64,000 nucleotides of DNA from Panicum virgatum (taxonomy: Eukaryota > Streptophyta > Magnoliopsida > Poales > Poaceae). The stretch covers positions 18,522,403 through 18,586,402 of the forward strand of contig NC_053144.1 in NCBI RefSeq assembly GCF_016808335.1, given 5' to 3'. Positions 32,803-43,962 of the stretch are shown piece after piece. The notes under the pieces are model-generated. The model did not search any database. It was not told the origin of the DNA and worked only from the letters and a program-made list of their open reading frames with translations. Every line of letters begins with the position of its first letter. Positions within the stretch are counted from its first letter, which is position 1. The translations under genes were made by a program, and so were the position numbers.

Positions 32803-34152
32803 CTAAGACCTGACCTCGGCTGCAGCCTTAATCCCACCTGAAATCCTGAGGTTGCAGAGTAATGCATCACGCCCTGTAAGCACGATCTGGAAGAAGTCCC
32901 CCACCCGCTTTGACAGCGAGTCCAACCCCAGCCGGAGTCCTTCAGCTCTTTCCGACATGCTGGAGATGCAGTTCAGCAGCTCCTCTCTCCTTTCCAAGCC
33001 ACTAGCCTCGCTGCCACAGCCAGTGGCATGCTTTGTGTTATCTTGGTGTCCTCCATCACTGGTTCTCTCAAGCACCATCACTTCCTTTGTATGGCTGAAA
33101 GTATCAACATCCTCCTTAGTGTCAGTTGTATCCAGTCCTATACTAGTATGCAACATGATTACTTCATGCTCAAGGCTAGTGCCCTCAGCCAGCTTAAGAT
33201 TATCCTCATGGCCTCCTTCCTGAGCTGTAGTAGTATCTGACATGACCACTTCCTTTGAATGGCTAACAGCATGAGCCAGGCTGGCATTCCCCTCTTCAAG
33301 ATCAAGCTGAGCAGTGCTAGTCAATGCATGCAGCTGTCTAGCACATACTTCAACTTCCTCCAGCTCTTTCACAGCTGCAACACGACCCCTGCATAGTTGG
33401 CTGCTAAGTTCCCCACTTATGGCCTTATGAAGATCATTGAAGGCTTTAGACCAACCAAATTTCTCAGGAACAACGAACTCCACCAGTGGCTTGGAGCTAC
33501 CTGACAGTACAGCTACAAGCACACTGCAGATGAAGACCGTAACGGCCTCAATTCCATACAATGCCCGCATGAGCACCTTCCCCTTAGCAGAATGCTTAAC
33601 CTTCATCAAACAAAGGTTCCCAGAAAGCTCCTGTAATGCAGTCAAGCAATTATCAAGCCTCGGAGACCTCTCGCTTGCGCGCTCCATCCATTCCTTAAGC
33701 GATGCCTCAGCTCTCTTGAGCTGCTCTTGCGACGGCACTTGGTTCCCAGAGTCCAACACATGCAGGACATACTGCACCAGCAACTGCCCTTGATCCAACC
33801 GAGCAAGCTCTGAGCTCAGTACGATGCAGATGTCCAGCACCTTCACGCTGCTGTTCAGATAAATGTCGACCCATTTCTCGTCCCAGTCCGAGACAGGAAG
33901 CTCGAGCTCGGTGATCAGGGTCGCTATTTTGGTGTGCAGTTCCGATAAGCAGTCCACTGCAAGCTTCATCCATGACAGGGTGAGCACATTCGAGGCAGCC
34001 TCTGGCTTGAGTTTCCTCAAGCTCGAGGCCAGGCCATCCTCATACGACGTGAGCACTGCAGTGAGCTTTGGGGAAAGGTGAGATGGGAGGATCATCCTGA
34101 AGGGGTTCCCGACGGGGAAGAAGGACCTGTGCCCATCATGCGGGCGGCTCAT
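32803..34152 (-). CDS. BPS1-like: BYPASS1-like protein (BPS1/DUF793 family)
   Basis: 449 residues in one coding exon. The start is the Met of MSRPHDGHRSFF (34150-34152); a splice acceptor (TTGATTGCAG) lies just upstream, so the Met five codons earlier is intronic. The opening MSRP..HR.FFPVGNPFRMILP and the block TLITELELPVSDWDEKWVDIYL followed by SVKVLDICIVLSSELARL match plant BYPASS1 proteins, which in Arabidopsis restrain a root-derived mobile signal affecting shoot growth. A hydrophobic segment (AVTVFICSVLVAVLSG, middle of the protein) could be a membrane anchor. The stretch after ALTSTAQLDL is a family-variable, acidic insertion, so it is longer than the ~350-residue Arabidopsis relative. 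No disruption seen. Confidence 0.88.
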   Translation of the reverse strand: MSRPHDGHRSFFPVGNPFRMILPSHLSPKLTAVLTSYEDGLASSLRKLKPEAASNVLTLSWMKLAVDCLSELHTKIATLITELELPVSDWDEKWVDIYLNSSVKVLDICIVLSSELARLDQGQLLVQYVLHVLDSGNQVPSQEQLKRAEASLKEWMERASERSPRLDNCLTALQELSGNLCLMKVKHSAKGKVLMRALYGIEAVTVFICSVLVAVLSGSSKPLVEFVVPEKFGWSKAFNDLHKAISGELSSQLCRGRVAAVKELEEVEVCARQLHALTSTAQLDLEEGNASLAHAVSHSKEVVMSDTTTAQEGGHEDNLKLAEGTSLEHEVIMLHTSIGLDTTDTKEDVDTFSHTKEVMVLERTSDGGHQDNTKHATGCGSEASGLERREELLNCISSMSERAEGLRLGLDSLSKRVGDFFQIVLTGRDALLCNLRISGGIKAAAEVRS

Positions 34153-34157
34153 CTCCG

Positions 34158-34702
34158 CTGCAATCAAAGCAAAGCTTCAGTTTATGAATTCACAGCACAA
34201 ACGCAACGCGGCAGAAGCAAATCTTTACACCACAAAATAACATAAGCGCTGGATATTGACCCTCCACGTGATGCTGATAAGCTAGTAGTAGCAATCTGCA
34301 GTGTGAAAACTGCCCATGCTCGGCATCTTTCTGGAAGATCCTTCCTCGATTCGATTCAAGGACAAGCCTTCACTCAAACTACAGACCCTACTGATACTCC
34401 CAGCACACTTGAGCGCGCTGCATCAGCATGCGCAGTACGCCAGGAAGTTGGCTGCCGCGTCGGCGCTCATACCCTAAACGCAGCCTACTACACCTGGCTA
34501 TAAACACCATCGGAGAAGCTGAATCCAACAACCTACGCGGAGAAATCGAACAAATTCGAAGCTACGGCGAACCTACTGCCCACAGATTCACCTCGACTTT
34601 CCCCCAAAATTTGGGCGAAATCGACCGTTCCCCTCGACCCCACAATAACAAGCATCAGATCGAGAGTCAAGGCGGCAGCACGAGCAAAGGGACCCCCCAT
34701 AC
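34158..34702 (-). other. Intron in the 5' UTR of the BYPASS1-like gene
   Basis: Minus strand: donor CCAG|GTATGG at 34702, acceptor TTGATTGCAG just before the ATG exon. A non-coding first exon would lie at 34703 to about 34900, ending in GC-rich promoter sequence. A leader intron is common in this family. Confidence 0.65.
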
Positions 34703-34992
34703 CTGGATCCGGGCGCGTGCTCGGACTCGATTCGAGCTCGACGAACCAGGGGTTGCGTCCGCGGCGGAAGCTGCGAAGGCTGTGGGCGCTTAAACTCCTT
34801 GGCGTTGGGTGAGACTGCGAAGCTGGGAACGGGGCGGAGAGAGAAGAAGGGGAAAGGCAAATGTGAACGCTGGAAAGTTCGAGACGGCCGTTGAGGTGAG
34901 CTGGGCCGTGGTGATAGCAAACCCGCTGGGTTTGGATTTTTTTTTCCTCGCCGTGGGGCCCACCGACTCCGGGATGGGCGCCCGCTGGCCGC

Positions 34993-35268
34993 CTGGTTTA
35001 CCGTTTGGTCGGCATGATTAGGCCCATTATTAATTGTCTCCGGCCGTGACGAGTCGTTTTCTTGCCAGGATTTGGCGACGTGTCCTTGCCTTAATCTCAG
35101 CTTGTGATACTTCCATTGCCTCGAGATTGTCTGGTTTACCGTTTGGTCGGCATGATTAGGCCCATTATTAATTGTCTCCGGCCGTGACGAGTCGTTTTCT
35201 TGCCAGGATTTGGTGACGTGTCCTTGCCTTAATCTCAGCTTGTGATACTTCCATTGCCTCGAGATTGT
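34993..35268. repeat. 138-bp tandem duplication
   Basis: 34993-35130 is repeated as 35131-35268 with one difference noticed (GGCGACG / GGTGACG). It lies in the upstream flank of the BYPASS1-like gene and contains no gene. Confidence 0.92.
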
Positions 35269-35811
35269 CTGGTTTTAAGGAGAGGCTGGCATGTGTATGT
35301 AACTCGATTTTGAAGTCTCCCTTTCTCACGCGCATTTTCTCCACGTGCTACACTGCTACTAGTACCACTTGTGCGGTGGAAACACAGACCAGACACCACC
35401 TAGAGGATGCCACTCTGCCAAGTGCCACCCTCGCGCACACTGCACATAGCACACACCTGCGCGCACATTTCTTACGCACGCGGAGTAGAAGATTAGCTCA
35501 AGAGTCGAGATTGTCACTAACTAGTTGGGCCGTGCCAAACTTCTGTTCCGTAGAGGCCCATCCCATCCACCATCTCCGCATAGAAAGACTGGCCCATGAA
35601 AGCCAACCTATCTGGTCCAATAGGCCCACCAAAAAAAAATCAGATTTTGATTGCGCCTGGCTGGCCGACCGTTGCGTTGCGTAGCCGGCTGGCTGCGGTG
35701 GCAGTAGTCATCATTTCTTGGTTTATCTGCAGTCCTTTCTAAAAAAACGATCTCATCTGTCGGATGCCATTCGTACAAAGTGAAGAATTCAAGATGCATG
35801 AATTCAAGTGT
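35269..35811. other. Intergenic DNA, nothing recognised
   Basis: Mixed composition; the ORFs show no protein-like features. Confidence 0.5.
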
Positions 35812-36139
35812 CTTGTTTAGTTTCATAATTCAAAATTCCAAATTTCAAAACTATCACATGGAGCATTAAATTTAGATGAAATAAAAAACTAATTAAACAG
35901 TTTGATTGTAAATTACGAGACGAATCTGATGAAGCTAATTAGGGTGTGATTAGACACTAAATTACTACAGTAATTGCTACAGTAATATATGTGCTACTGA
36001 CGAATTAATTATGCTCATTGGATTCATCTTGTAGTTTACAGATGAGTTCTGTAATTAATTTTGTGATTAGTCCATATTTAATATTTCAAAAATGAAAAGA
36101 TTCTCTTTTAAAAATTTTACGAGAAGAAACTAAACAAGG
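35812..36139. mobile_element. MITE with CTTGTTTAGTTTC termini
   Basis: 328 bp, AT-rich. Left end CTTGTTTAGTTTC, right end GAAACTAAACAAGG (inverted). Internal landmarks TGGAGCATTAAAT, ACTAATTAAACAGTTTGAT and ACGAGACGAATCT are those of a very common grass MITE. Target duplication not clear. Confidence 0.78.
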
Positions 36140-38156
36140 CAATATGTCACTGTTCATCATGACACCTCCCCTCCACGTGGCTTCAGAATTTGACGACCAC
36201 CAGTCCACCGCCGACAACAGTGCCCCCGTGCCCTGCTGGCGCATTCCGATTGTCGCCGGCGCTGCAGAGCTCTACACGACAGGCACTCCCTGCCTTTTCA
36301 GAGGATTCCCCGTTACCCATTCGCCAACTGGTAACAAATTAACAATGAAATCTCTAGGCTCCCATCAAATCACCCCCGTCCCGTCCCGTAAAATCGGTAA
36401 TCCAGCCAGATTGGGAAGCTTCACGATCAAGTAGACTAAAAGCAGCGGCCCCCCGAGCGCTGGTGGCGATGCCTTCCCCGTCCTAGCTAGCCCGCTCTAC
36501 GGCTCTGCCTCTAGCTAGCTAGCTCGCCGCCCGGCCCGGCCCCGGGCAGGCTCGACACGACTCCGCCGTCACGTCGCCGCCCCGACGACGCCGAAGTGCG
36601 GACGAAGCAAGCCAGCCGGACACGCGTGCGCACGCAGCAAAGCGACGAGCGCCACGCGGTCGGTCGTAGCCAATGCAAGCTAGCTAGGCCGGCCGCCGTG
36701 GGGCTCCGTCGTTCCTGTCGATCGATCACGGCGGCGGCGATCGTAAATTCGTAATCCGACTGACAGGGCGGCGACGCGATCGCCGATCTTACCCGGAACG
36801 AACCAGTTTGTCGCAGCCGGCCCGAGACGAGACGGTTCGCGCCGGCGTCGCGGGAACGAGCCGCGATTTGCGCGTGACGGACAGCTCGAGATCACGTTTC
36901 TTTTTTTTCTTCGACAGGCGTGCAGCGGCAGCTCTCGATCGAACACTGTCGATTGGTTTTCAACGCTGGTCCGGCAGCAATCCCTCCCGTCCCTGGCTGC
37001 ACCTGGATCCGTGCAGGCGCAGTACTCTCCCCTCCTCCCTGTCTCCCACTACCGCGCCGCGCGCGATGATGCTCCTGATCATGTCAGGTACTCAGGTATC
37101 ATCCGCCCGCGGCGCGCGCGTGGTCACCGAGATCGCCGGATGCAAAGGCGGAGAGCGGAAAGGCCGGGCTGGCCAGGCCGGGCCGGCGACCAATGGCGAG
37201 CGAAAGGGGAATCCAGAGGCCAGCGTCGCTCCACGGCCGGGCCGGGGCCCCTGGCTCGCTCTCGTTTTTGCCCACCTCCACCAATCCAAGCCATCGATGC
37301 CCCCCATGCCCCTCCTCCCGGCCTCAAGTTTCCTCGCTCTGCGGCGCTGGCGCGTGCTCATGCCGGTTCCGGCGTCCATGATGTCCGCCCCGCATGTCTG
37401 CCTGGCCGAGCTGCCAGGAACAGATGCCCTCCGGGCTCTGGTGCTCCACCGGCTGGATGATCCATGCCTCCGGCGGGGTGCTTTTACTATTTCGGGCTCC
37501 GGGGAGGTGCCACCCGTGCTCGCGTAGTCGCGTTTGAGCCTCTCCTGCTCGAGGTCGCCGCGCACAGTGGCCGCACCAGCATCCGTCCCATGAAAAAGTA
37601 CAGGTAGTAGTGAGGTACGACGCGCTGTCTCGTTCCGTGAATCTTCTTCTCGACCTACCGACTCTCTCTCTCTCCTCAATAATCAGCACCTAATCGCGGC
37701 ATCAAGCGTCGGATCAAGCAAACCATGTGCAGCGTAAACGGCCAACGACGGCGATGATCATTCTAGAACTGCAGCTCATTCCATGTGCGGGGCGCGTCTC
37801 CTGGCGACGCACCGGCCGATACACGACGCCGGCCACTGCCCGTGCCGCCAGGCTGCTCCGGCGAGCGAGCGAGCATCTGGCTGGGCCCCCTATCCCCTAT
37901 CCCCCGGCCCCCACGACGAGCACAAGTTCTGTGCCCCTTTTCCTTTCTCCCATGGGCATCATTGGCCCGAGGAAGAAGATTGCCGATGACAATTGACGAG
38001 AGCCTCCTGCTACTTCCCTTTACCGGCGGCGACTTTCGGGTGGCTGGCGTTCGGCCGCTCGGCATCGCCGGAGCGCTTTTCGGCCAGCCGGCCTGCTAGA
38101 TCCGTCGCCGTCGGACACTCGACGGGTGCTGAGAAGTGAGAAGTGGTAAGTGGTAA
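36140..38156. other. GC-rich region without a supported gene
   Basis: About 2 kb of CpG-rich DNA with long overlapping ORFs on both strands (up to 239 codons at 36808-37527). Their products are Arg/Pro/Ala-rich and match no family I know, so they are probably by-products of composition. It could be a promoter/first-exon region or a non-coding transcript. Confidence 0.45.
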
Positions 38157-38579
38157 GGCTATCTCCAACCATTCCCTCATCCAACTCCCCCTAAACGTAC
38201 TATTTACTATATTTTACTACTTCCCTCCAAAAGATTTCTCTCTATAACTCCTTCTCTCCAACCATTCCCCCCATATTTATTCCTTCTATATACTATCACT
38301 CATTAACTAACTATTTATTTATCGTTTTTAATTTTAAAAAATCATACAGTATTTATATTGTCATAATATGTATTATCATCATGTTACGGAACTCAAACGA
38401 GATTAATATCATGAAGAAAAGATGTGATTAGAATATAGGAGGAGTTGAAACTCACTCTATATATGAAGAGAGTTTCAACTCCCCCATATATAGAGAGAGT
38501 TTTGGGGGAAACCGTTGGAGGAAATTTTCCCCCAAAATTCGGGTGGGGGGCGGTTTACAGTGCTCCGTTGGAGCAAGCC
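38157..38579. mobile_element. Tourist-like MITE with TAA target duplication
   Basis: 423 bp, flanked by TAA at 38154-38156 and 38580-38582. Left end GGCTATCTCCAACCATT, right end inverted GGCTTGCTCCAACGG. A TAA duplication and these ends fit PIF/Harbinger-derived (Tourist-like) MITEs. Internally it has a palindromic GAGTTGAAACTC...GAGTTTCAACTC stem (about 38444-38480). Confidence 0.78.
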
Positions 38580-38582
38580 TAA

Positions 38583-40646
38583 AGCAGGCTCGGCTCTTTC
38601 GTTAACGACCTCGGCCGATTCCTCTACGAGCTACTGGATAACGATGCCAAAGCCAGTTGTTTGCAGCGAGCAGCTGCTCAGTTCTTCTTTTACCCTGACG
38701 CGTCCTGCTCCTGCCGAACAGAGCGCGGCCGTAGCAGACAGGGTCGCGCGGGGCAGATTGATCTTGATCGATCTGTCACGCGGTCACGCCTTGCTTGATT
38801 GCTTTGCTCCTCCAGAGCAAGGTGCATCACATCGCCATTGTAATGTATTGCACACCTGATGTGGCCTGGACGAGCCCTGTGACGACGACGAACGCTAGCA
38901 GGCTAGGACGAGGACAGGCTACACGTAGACCGCCGGGTCCGCGGCCAGCCTGGCCACCGCACCTGCCCCGTCCGATCCGCTCGCGGCGGCGCCGGGGGAA
39001 AAGTGCCCGTGCTCGATTGTTCGCTTGGCATCTGAAACTGATGGTCCATCGTTCGCCTGCCCGGCTGCCCCGGCCCCCGCGCGGCCGGATCGCATCGCAC
39101 GCAGCGGACGGCCTGCATGGGACGCGCCCTCCGCCCCTCCCGCGCCACACGTTTTGAGAGGTCAAGTTGACAAATATCTTGACCTTATATATTGTGATGA
39201 GTGATTATCGTGATGATTTGGAGATTTTGGCGTGTTAGCTTGATTTTGTCTTGTGTTTGTGTCAGGCTAACCGCTGTGTGTACGTTTTGTTTATGTTCTT
39301 GTGTTTCCTTCTTCAGTGCCCGTGTGGAGCGTTAGGTGTTGACGGGTAGTCAACACGTGGAGTTGACTAACCGTGGTGTAGTCGCGACTCTGTGGAGATT
39401 GCGTCGTGCGCTTGGTCTTTGAATTGCAGGTACACGGGCGTCGAGTGTCGACGGGAGCTGCCGTGGAGGTGCTGTGACCGATGGATCGTGCGGTGGACGG
39501 CGGTGAAGGGCAGCCGGGACCGGAGCTCGGACCGGGCGGCAGCTCTGGCGTCCACTCCTGGATCGAGGGCGCAAGCGGCGACGGAAGGCGGATTTCTTGG
39601 TTTGCGCCACAAAATCAAGGAGGCGGACGGCGGTTGAAGACGCCGAGTCGTGGAGGCACGGGCGTCTGTCTCGGGACTGACGGAGGCGACGGGCGTCGAC
39701 GGCGTCTAGGACCTCGCTGCGGGCGAGGAGGTGACGGGCGTCGGGCGGCGTCTAGGGCCTCCCTGTGTTCCTCTCCCTCTGTTCTTCTCTTTAGAGTAGA
39801 TTTGGTTGATGGATTTGAGAGATCTTGTGTGGATTTGATTGGGAAAGGAGGCACTAAGCTCCTCGTGCCCTCTGGGCTTTTGAATCAATTCCAAACTCTG
39901 GTCAAAACGCTTGAGGATTTGGATGATTTTCGGAATATAGACCAACAGTTCGAATTTCGAAGAAATTTTAATCGGCTCCCATTCACCCCTGCTCTGATCA
40001 CCTGCTTTGGTCCCTCGCGTTTCCGCCTGGGGCTCAGGGACTCGGGCCGGCGCCGGGGCCGGGTCCCCTCCGCGGCGGCCGTGGCTTTCATTTCCTTTTC
40101 TTCTACTTATGGCTGACCCATCATTCATTGCCCAGGTGAAGCATGCGGCGCTTCGGTCCCTCACGTTTCCGCCTGGGGCTCAGGGACTCGGGCCGGCGCC
40201 GGGGCCGGGTCCCCTCCGCGGCGGCCGTGGCTTTCATTTCCTTTTCTTCTACTTATGGCTGACCCATCATTCATTGCCCAGGTGAAGCATGCGGCGATGG
40301 CTGCCTGGTGCCTGCTTTGCACGGCGCACACACCCGTCGTCTCTGACATCTCCGGTGATCTGGTGCGACGTCCCACCAGACGACCGGAGGGGGAGAGCGG
40401 GTCAATTACCTACCGACGGGGTAAAGGGAGCCTAGACCCTAGAGTAGAGGATGCATTACCGGAAAATCGAAACGGCGTGGGACTGATGGCCTAGAGCAAA
40501 AGGCCCGAGCAGCCCTGCTGCAGCACAGCAGAACAGAACCGATCCGTGCTGTGCCTGTGACAAAAGCAGTAAAGCCATCTGCCCCTACAGTTCTACTACT
40601 GTACCAGTAGCCCACTACTCTAGGCAGACGAGCGCACGTAAGGGCG
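38583..40646. other. Intergenic DNA, partly repeat-like
   Basis: No supported gene. From about 39160 the plus strand has a non-coding layout (AT-rich stretch, AATTGCAGGTACACGGG, then a GC-rich block with two copies of GACGGGCGTCG..GGCGTCTAGG near 39690 and 39735) that could be a retrotransposon remnant, but I cannot classify it. Confidence 0.4.
40009..40296. repeat. 146-bp tandem duplication
   Basis: 40009-40154 is repeated as about 40155-40296 with one difference noticed near the start (CTCGCG / CTCACG). GC-rich; each copy ends in CCCAGGTGAAGCATGCGGCG. Confidence 0.92.
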
Positions 40647-40655
40647 TGTGGTAGC

Positions 40656-41256
40656 CAGGTTTTTTTTTTTACCGACCGATTATATGAAACCGCCAGATTT
40701 CGGTTAGGTAAACTCGACCGGTTTGATCGGTTACCGAAAAAAACCGATCAAATTCAAATTCAAATTTAAAAGCGCCAGTTCAACCGGTTTCAACCGGTTA
40801 GCCGGCCGGTTTGGTTCTTAAACCGGTCTGGTTTGAGTGGTAACCGGAGAGTTGAAAAAAAAACGACAGAAAACCCACTTTAGTTCAAAATTTGAATGTT
40901 TGTATAACATGTTTTAGCCTAAATGAACCCTCCAATCCTCTTTTATACTACTTTTACATTAATACAATATATAACATGTTTTACATTATATTTGTATATT
41001 TTTTATGCACGTTTTTTTGTTTAACTTCAAATGTCCGCACAATATACTAAATGAATTAATATTTAAAAAAATTTGACACCATTAGATTCGTCGCAACTTG
41101 AAGTTTTTTTGAGATTTTTTTATTTTTTTAAATTCAAATTCAAATTTTAAATTTGGGCCGGTTTGAAACCGATCCGGACCGGTTTGAAACCGATCCGGAC
41201 CGGTTTGACCGGTCACCGCGGTTTCGGACCGGTTCCGGTCAGTAAAAAAACTCCTG
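40656..41256. mobile_element. hAT-B: non-autonomous hAT element with perfect 8-bp target duplication
   Basis: 601 bp. GTGGTAGC at 40648-40655 is repeated exactly at 41257-41264. Ends: CAGGTTTTTT...ACCGACCG on the left and, inverted, CAGGAGTTTTTTTACTGACCGG on the right. The subterminal ACCGGTT-rich stretches match those of hAT-A (for example CAGTTCAACCGGTTT and GCCGGCCGGTTTGGT). Internal sequence is AT-rich and non-coding, so it is a deletion derivative that needs an outside transposase. Confidence 0.92.
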
Positions 41257-41264
41257 GTGGTAGC

Positions 41265-41474
41265 TGGGCTTTGGGGCTTTGCTTTGTTCGTTCGTCACGG
41301 CAAACACACCGTCGAATCCTGCCCACACCCGTTTTCTTCGGCACCTGGCGAGGCAGTGAGAGAGCCTGTCAGGGTCACTTTCGCCTTGGGCGATCCTGTT
41401 CCTGCCACCACCGTCTCAAAGCGGACCGAGGCAGGAAGGCATCGTCCGTCCCCAACGTGCCGCCACGCCATCCT
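41265..41474. other. Host DNA between hAT-B and copia-1
   Basis: About 200 bp; nothing recognised. Confidence 0.5.
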
Positions 41475-41598
41475 GATAGCGAATAGGATATGTGGAATAC
41501 GCAATGTATTTCTCAGGAACCACAGTTGTGTACATATGGGCATGATGGGGAGCCGGCTACGGCAGGCCCATGGGCCGTGTCATGTTTACAATCTAACA
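41475..41598 (-). repeat. 3' LTR of copia-1 (about 124 bp)
   Basis: On minus it starts TGTTAGATTGTAAAC just after a GTGGGGGAG polypurine tract (41599-41607) and ends ...ATTCGCTATCA. A 124-bp LTR is very short for a copia element. The other LTR is not in the window, so the end is inferred from TG...CA and the decay of coding context. Confidence 0.6.
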
Positions 41599-41607
41599 CT
41601 CCCCCAC

Positions 41608-43534
41608 TGTCAGAACTAGGAGCACCGCGAACATTCAGACTGTTTCTAAACTCAACGAAAACCGAGGTCGGGAGGCCCTTGGTGAAGATGTCAGCGTACT
41701 GAGATGTTGTAGGTACATGCAGAACACGAACTTCTCCAAGGGCAACACGGTCACGAACGAAGTGTAGATCAATCTCTACATGCTTAGTCCGCTGGTGCTG
41801 AACGGGGTTGGTAGACAAGTAAACTGCACTGACATTGTCACAATACACGATGGTGGCTCGATGAAGAGGGCAATGGAGCTCATGAAGGAGTTGGCGCAAC
41901 CAACACGCCTCCGCAACTCCATTGGCGACAGCGCGATACTCGGCCTCAGCACTGGATCGAGAGACAGTAGCCTAACGCTTCGAAGACTAGGAAATCAGAT
42001 TGTCACCCAAGAACACACCATAGCCAGAGGTAGAACGACGGGTGTCGGGGCAACCAGCCCAATCAACATCAGAGTAGACTGTAATATCATCAGGTGAGGT
42101 CCGGTGAAGATAGCAACCAAGGTCCAAGGTTCCCTGAACATAGCGCAGGATGCGCTTCATGGCGGCGAGGTGAGGCTCTTTCGGGTCATGCATATGAAGG
42201 CAAATCTGCTGGACGGCATAAGCAATATCAGGACGAGCGAACGTGAGGTACTGAAGGGCACCAGCAATGCTGCGAAACTGTGTCGGGTCAGCCACCGAAA
42301 CACCATCTGCAGACGGCTTGGCGTGAGTGTCAACAGGTGTGCTGCAAGGCTTACAGCCACTCATACCAGCACGGTCCAGAATATCAAGCATGTACTGCCT
42401 CTGAGAGAGAAAGAGTGAATCAGCTCGACGCTTAACTGATAAGCCCAGAAAGTGATGAAGAGGACCCATATCCGTCATAGAGAATTCCTTCTGAAGAGCT
42501 ACAATAATCTGCTGAAGGAGTCTAGGTGACGAGGCTGTCAGAACAATATCATCGACATAGAGAAGCAGGAAAGCTGTATCAGCACCGCGGCGGTATATGA
42601 AGAGCGACGAATCAGCCTTGGATTCAACAAAACCAAGAGAGGTGATGTGTCCAGCAAAGCGACTATACTAAGCGCGCGGAGCCTGCTTCAACCCATACAG
42701 AGACTTGTTCAAGCGACAGACAAAATTGGGCCGAGAGGAGTCAACAAAACCTGAGGGCTGCTCAGCATATACTATCTCATTGAGTGTCCCATAGAGGAAA
42801 GCATTCTTGACGTCCAGCTGGTGAATAGGATAAGAACGGGACAAAGCCAGAGTGAGAACAACTCGGACAGTGGCAGGTTTGACAACCGGGCTGAAAGTCT
42901 CATCGTAGTCGATGCCGGGCCGTTGAGTGAATCCCCGAAGAACCCAACGAGCCTTGTAACGATCAAGAGAGCCATCAGCCAAAAATTTACGGCGAAAGAC
43001 CCATTTACCAGTGACAAGGTTGATGCCGTGCGGTCGAGGGACCAAGTCCTAGGTGCCATTGGCCTGGAGTGCATCAAACTCGGCCTGCACCACTGCCCGC
43101 CAAAGTGGATCAGTTAAGGCGGAGCGAACTGACGTCGGCACTGGAGAGAGGGCAGCAGCATGAAGATTCAGCCGATCGACCGGCTGCACAAAGCCGGACT
43201 TGCCGCGAGTCCTCATGCCGTGATTGTTGACGATGGGCACGATGGGCTGAGGACGTGTGGCGGCTGTACGCCCAGCCCTGCTGGCAACAACCTGGGACGA
43301 CGGGTCCGCAGGGGCAGCAGGGCCAGACGGAAGTATGTTGGGGGCTCCGGAGTCCGAAGGTGGTGCAGTAGGGGGCAGCGCGCCGGAGCCGCCCGCGCTG
43401 GAGCCTGCTGGCTCGACAGGGGGAGGCGAGGGTGCACCGAGGGTGTCCGCGCTGGGACCTGGGGCGCCGTGGTCGCTCGCGCTGGAGATGGGCTCGACAG
43501 CGGGCGAGGGCGACGCGCCGATGGGAGAACCTGC
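41608..43534 (-). pseudogene. copia-1 pol, 3' part: RT and RNase H
   Basis: One frame on minus: the pre-RT Pro/Ala-rich linker (43530-43240), RT (VNGKWVF-like LVTGKWVFRRKF at about 43015, DVKNAFLYG at about 42815, YGLKQAP at about 42690, catalytic YVDD near 42560), the connection region (GALQYLTFARPDIAYAV) and RNase H (DWAGCPDTRRSTSG at about 42050, TKHVEIDLHFVRD at about 41775, ADIFTKGLP). Stops at 43049, 42668, 41987 and 41972, all TAG. Three replace Trp codons and the last a Gln codon in the family pattern, that is, G-to-A or C-to-T changes. Confidence 0.87.
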
Positions 43535-43962
43535 AGCTTTGATGAGCGGCAGTTACTGGTGTGATTCTCCAGTCATTACTGTCAATGCTCTTAACAGCAA
43601 AACGTTCTTCTCATCTCAGCACATCACGTCGCACCGCACCGCACCTGCACGTCACGTCACATCACGTCACGTCCGGCCGGCCACGCCGCGCCTCGCCCAC
43701 GCCCTGGCCCACGCCCACGGCCTCGGCCTCGGCCTCGGCCCGGCTCGGTGAGGCGAGCGAGCACGCGCGCGCGTGTGGTTCACCGACCTCCTCTTACCGG
43801 CTTCACAAGTGGTGTACATGAAGTCCACCCTTTAAGTTGGTTGAGATCCTCCTCAAATCCCGGTACGAAATTAAGCAATTGATTCCCTAGCATTTAATAG
43901 TGGGCTTTAAATTCTTTTATTGTATTGATTAGAATAAATGGGCCAAACCCATAATTCCAACA
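43535..43962 (-). repeat. 3' LTR of copia-2, truncated
   Basis: Matches 62711-63329 apart from the later insertion in that copy. Beyond 43535 the 5' LTR continues (TATA stretch at 62659-62667 and more) but here copia-1 sequence starts, so the promoter-distal half of the LTR is lost. Confidence 0.8.

Noticed and set aside
36808..37679. Overlapping 239- and 195-codon ORFs
   Set aside because: Both strands equally open in CpG-rich DNA, no family resemblance, no clear gene structure.
43540..43962. copia-2 3' LTR as a complete 423-bp LTR
   Set aside because: The other copy continues past the shared end with a TATA box and leader, so the left copy is truncated; the shared end is a deletion junction, not an LTR terminus.
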